64,000 bases of DNA from Plasmodium malariae (taxonomy: Eukaryota; Apicomplexa; Aconoidasida; Haemosporida; Plasmodiidae): NCBI RefSeq assembly GCF_900090045.1, contig NC_041785.1, positions 2,023,001-2,087,000 on the forward strand, given 5' to 3'. A program made the translations under genes and the position numbers. Below are positions 60,751-64,000 of this stretch, in pieces; positions within the stretch are counted from its first letter, which is position 1; each line of letters begins with the position of its first letter. The notes under the pieces are model-generated. The model was given only the letters and a program-made list of their open reading frames with translations. It was not told where the DNA came from and searched no databases.

Positions 60751-63700
60751 TATTTAATTATAAAAAGAATATAATATATAAGACAGCGTCTGCATTTATC
60801 AATTTGTGTAAATATATATTTATATAAAAATTAGTACTTTTTGTTTTAGCTATTTTAATATGAATATTTTGTAGCTATTTATGTTTCTTTTAGTAGGTGT
60901 TTATTTTCATAAGGGATGTAATAATCCTTATAACTATTTTTAAACACGATTCATGTACAATAAAAGTGTTGAAATTTATTTTTTTACACCTAAAATATAG
61001 AATTTTTCTTTATACGAATGTTTTATTTAATGCAATAATTATTTAAATCACCTTAAATACTATGGTATTTGTTTTTTTTGAACTCAGAGATCGTATATAT
61101 ATTTAATGAGTAAACGTACACATATAATAGAAAATATTATAAAAGATTTATTATATACGTAATAAGAAATCCTGAGTGATTAAAATTTTTGTATATATGT
61201 ATTTCACAAATGACTGACAAAAAATATTTTTTTTTAACAAATATATGCAAACTTTCGGTAATTTTAAATGATAAAAGGATTCTATATTTACATTTTTTTT
61301 TTTTTTATGTGTGCTAGATATATACATACTGTAAAAGAATTTAAATTGAAATTTAAGCGCATAAGCATATAATTTATTGTAATTAGGAAGTTTGAAACCT
61401 GTATTTTTTTTTAACTTTATATCTTTAACCTTTCAGTGGATCTTGATCTGTTATAAATTGACCTTTTCTGATAACAAGATAAGATTAACTTAAATTTTGT
61501 TGGATATTGTTTTATTTCAAATTGGCGCTAATGTAAAAAAGCCTTTTTGTATAGATATAAGAATTCTTTTTAAAAAATAATTTTCCTTAACATTTTTAAA
61601 CATTATTTAAACATACAGAAAAACAGATTGTGATAAAATGAAAAACCTTTTTCTTTAATGTATTATAATAGAACGTAGAAAAAAAAAAAACAAAATTATT
61701 CTAGTAGTAATTTTATAAAACTATGTTCCATTTTATAATGTACTTTTATGATATACTTTAGAGCTAATATTAATTTTATAAAATAAGAAATACATTTGAT
61801 CCTATATTAATTGAAATTTTTGTTTATTGGTATATTTCCAAAAAGAGTTGACTAAAATATTTTCGCGTTGTTATAATTTTATTGACATTTTTTATAGATA
61901 ACACACTGTCCTTTTGAAAAAATAAATGTACTATAAGAATCAAGTAACAAATGTACATCGTTTTTCCTATCGTTATATTCGTTAATAAAAAAAATATATA
62001 AAATGTAAACGTTCAATAATCGTATAATATGCAATAGTATTGTTCATTATTTATATTTATTTTGTTGCATTTTTTTGAATATATAAGAATAATGATACAT
62101 CAACAACATATTTTTGATAAAATAAAGTGATCATACATTGCCGTAGCTCTTATACGCATAACTCAAAATATAAATCTAATTCTTTTTTGGATCATACAAT
62201 AAGCTCCTATTGTTTTTAATTATTATTAAAATGAATATATATAATATTTTCCGGTATATATATAAAATATTTTAATTATATTTATAAGACGAATAATTTT
62301 TTCTTGAAGTTGTAATTTAAAAAAAACACACTTCTATAAAGGAAAATTTCCGTAACTTAGGTGGATTCAAATTTCTAAAAAGGTGCGCAAAAATATTAAA
62401 GAACAAACTTGTAATTAATACATTGATATTTTTATATATTTTTTTTTCGCCTATACTATGTAATGAACTATTAATGACATAATTATAATATTTGTCTCGC
62501 ATATTGTCTAAAGCGTTAGAAGAAAATTATAGTTCCATATATTGAGAAAAAAAATTTTTTTATTTAAATAAATAAATATTTTATATTAAATATAAATAGG
62601 CAGCACCATAAATCATATTAACTAAAGGTTTAAAATGCGTGTACATAAATAAATATAAGAATATTGACAAATAATATTCATAAATGTTTTACTTTTATTA
62701 TTACGAACAATTTTTTTTTCCTTTAATTTAAGATTATTAGATATTTTATTCTATAATTTTTTTTTTTTCATGTGAAAATAGTGTGTTGATATTAAAATTC
62801 AATCTTTTCCTTGGAAATTTATATCTTCTTATTCATTTCTATTTTTAACGTAATTGTTATAAAAGGACTGTACCATCCCCAAAAAATAGAAAATAAAATT
62901 CTTTAGTGTTGTAATATAGAAATTGGGGGCTAATGTGCTAATAATAATATAAATGGGCAAAATATTAACTATTTAAATAATGAAACTCGACGGCATTTTT
63001 GTAGAGGAAAAATTAGGCAAACATAAAGTTAAGAAAGAAAACATATTGACATTTGAATTCCATGTTTCATAATTAAAATCTAAATTATTATGAAATTAAA
63101 CTTATTGAATACATATTGGGGCTGATACATAAATGTTAAACGTTTTAGATACATTTATTTTGTTTTAATAAAATGCTTCTCTACGAGTTACAGAGGTGAT
63201 TTCATATTTTTCTAAATATAATTTTCTTTAAAAGGGGACTTCATTCTGTCAGTATTATACTTAAAATTATGTATTTCTATAATCCTTAATTTTTTAATTA
63301 TTTTTGTAGTATTTATAAAAAAATAATACATAGGTTTATATAGATATTTTATTTTTTTACAGGAATATTTTTTTTGATTTTTCATTTTCTACTGTTAAGA
63401 GAGAAATTGCTGTTAGGTGCTAATTGAATGGGGAGATTTGTAGATTTCTATTAAAATATATTTTAAATATTGATGTAAAAATTTTTAAGGGAATAAGTTT
63501 TTTTTTTATGTATTAAAATTCCAATATCTTTGTATAATGGAATTATAACATTTACAGTTTCACACATTAAAAAAACAACAATGTAATAAAATAGTGGCAA
63601 AGAAAAATATTTTATTTTAAAATATTGAAATACTTTCAATCTAAAAAAAATTTTGTTTACATTAATAAAAAAAAATAAATAAACTGCAGTATCCTTATAT

Positions 63701-64000
63701 ATTATATTTATTATAAGTGAACTTATGAATATTATATTCTATTTGAAGATACTTTAACCATTAAGCACAAAAATTCGGTATATATAATATATTACGTAGT
63801 ATTCCATAAGAAAAAGTCATGGCAAATAAAGCTTATTCTAGTAAATAATTTTGTTATCTATAATAGTAGTAAATAAGAAAAAAATAAAAAACATTATATT
63901 TTTTATAATTGACAATGGAAAACTGTTCAAAATATGTATATGCAATATACGAGTTTCTAAAATATAAACTACCACATAAGTTTTGAAATAAACAATACCT
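60751..64000. other. Gene-free right flank of the probable centromere
   Basis: About 3.2 kb of A+T-rich DNA with normal G/C-containing words. It has small poly-A/T runs (for example ~61291-61306 and ~61678-61690) and no convincing gene on either strand. A 61-codon minus-strand frame at 62317-62502 is of mixed composition but has no recognisable feature or splice partner. No tRNA-like or repeat structure was recognised. Confidence 0.5.

Overview
This is a window from a malaria parasite (Plasmodium) chromosome. The DNA is very A+T-rich. Intergenic DNA is full of poly-T, poly-A and (TA)n tracts. Proteins carry long asparagine or acidic low-complexity tracts, and short introns (GT...AG with T-rich acceptors) break the ends of genes. 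The gene order (LRR giant, eIF3L, small membrane protein, LSM12, Asn-rich giant, eL39, four-TM protein) fits my memory of P. falciparum chromosome 6 around PF3D7_0611500 to PF3D7_0612300. This could not be searched. Base composition and the moderate Asn richness suggest the P. malariae/P. ovale group, but the species call is weak.

Left arm (1-4.4 kb): the 3' end of a coiled-coil gene (+) converges on a divergent peptidyl-tRNA-hydrolase-like gene (-). A microsatellite-rich divergent promoter region follows.

4.4-21.5 kb: one giant eight-exon gene (+). It encodes SDS22-type leucine-rich repeats, several kilobases of tandem acidic repeats, further repeat blocks, and a coiled-coil C-terminus spread over seven small exons. 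Its open reading frame is broken for about 190 bases near 10.0-10.2 kb inside a 30-bp repeat array. The indels cancel, so the upstream and downstream halves are in the same frame.

23-28.3 kb: eIF3 subunit L (+, single exon), an 88-aa three-exon single-TM protein (+), and LSM12 (-, three exons). An apparent duplication upstream of LSM12 creates a second ATG. Next comes an unusually long (5.4 kb) gene-free divergent intergenic region.

33.7-55.1 kb, all on +: a ~3,950-aa asparagine-rich nuclear-type protein with a five-exon gene and a non-repetitive C-terminus; ribosomal protein eL39 (three exons, the first only ATG); a possible 66-aa ORF; a disordered protein with four C-terminal TM helices (probable basal complex transmembrane protein 1); and a protein that reads as three degenerate EF-hand pairs.

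55-64 kb holds no convincing gene. Inside it, about 58.5-60.75 kb is around 94% A+T by hand count, with few long homopolymers. It has the size, composition and setting of a Plasmodium centromere. The genes do not form a pathway: this is a housekeeping/core block (translation: eIF3L, eL39, PTH-like, LSM12; cytoskeleton/division: BTP1-like, LRR coiled-coil) running up to a probable centromere.
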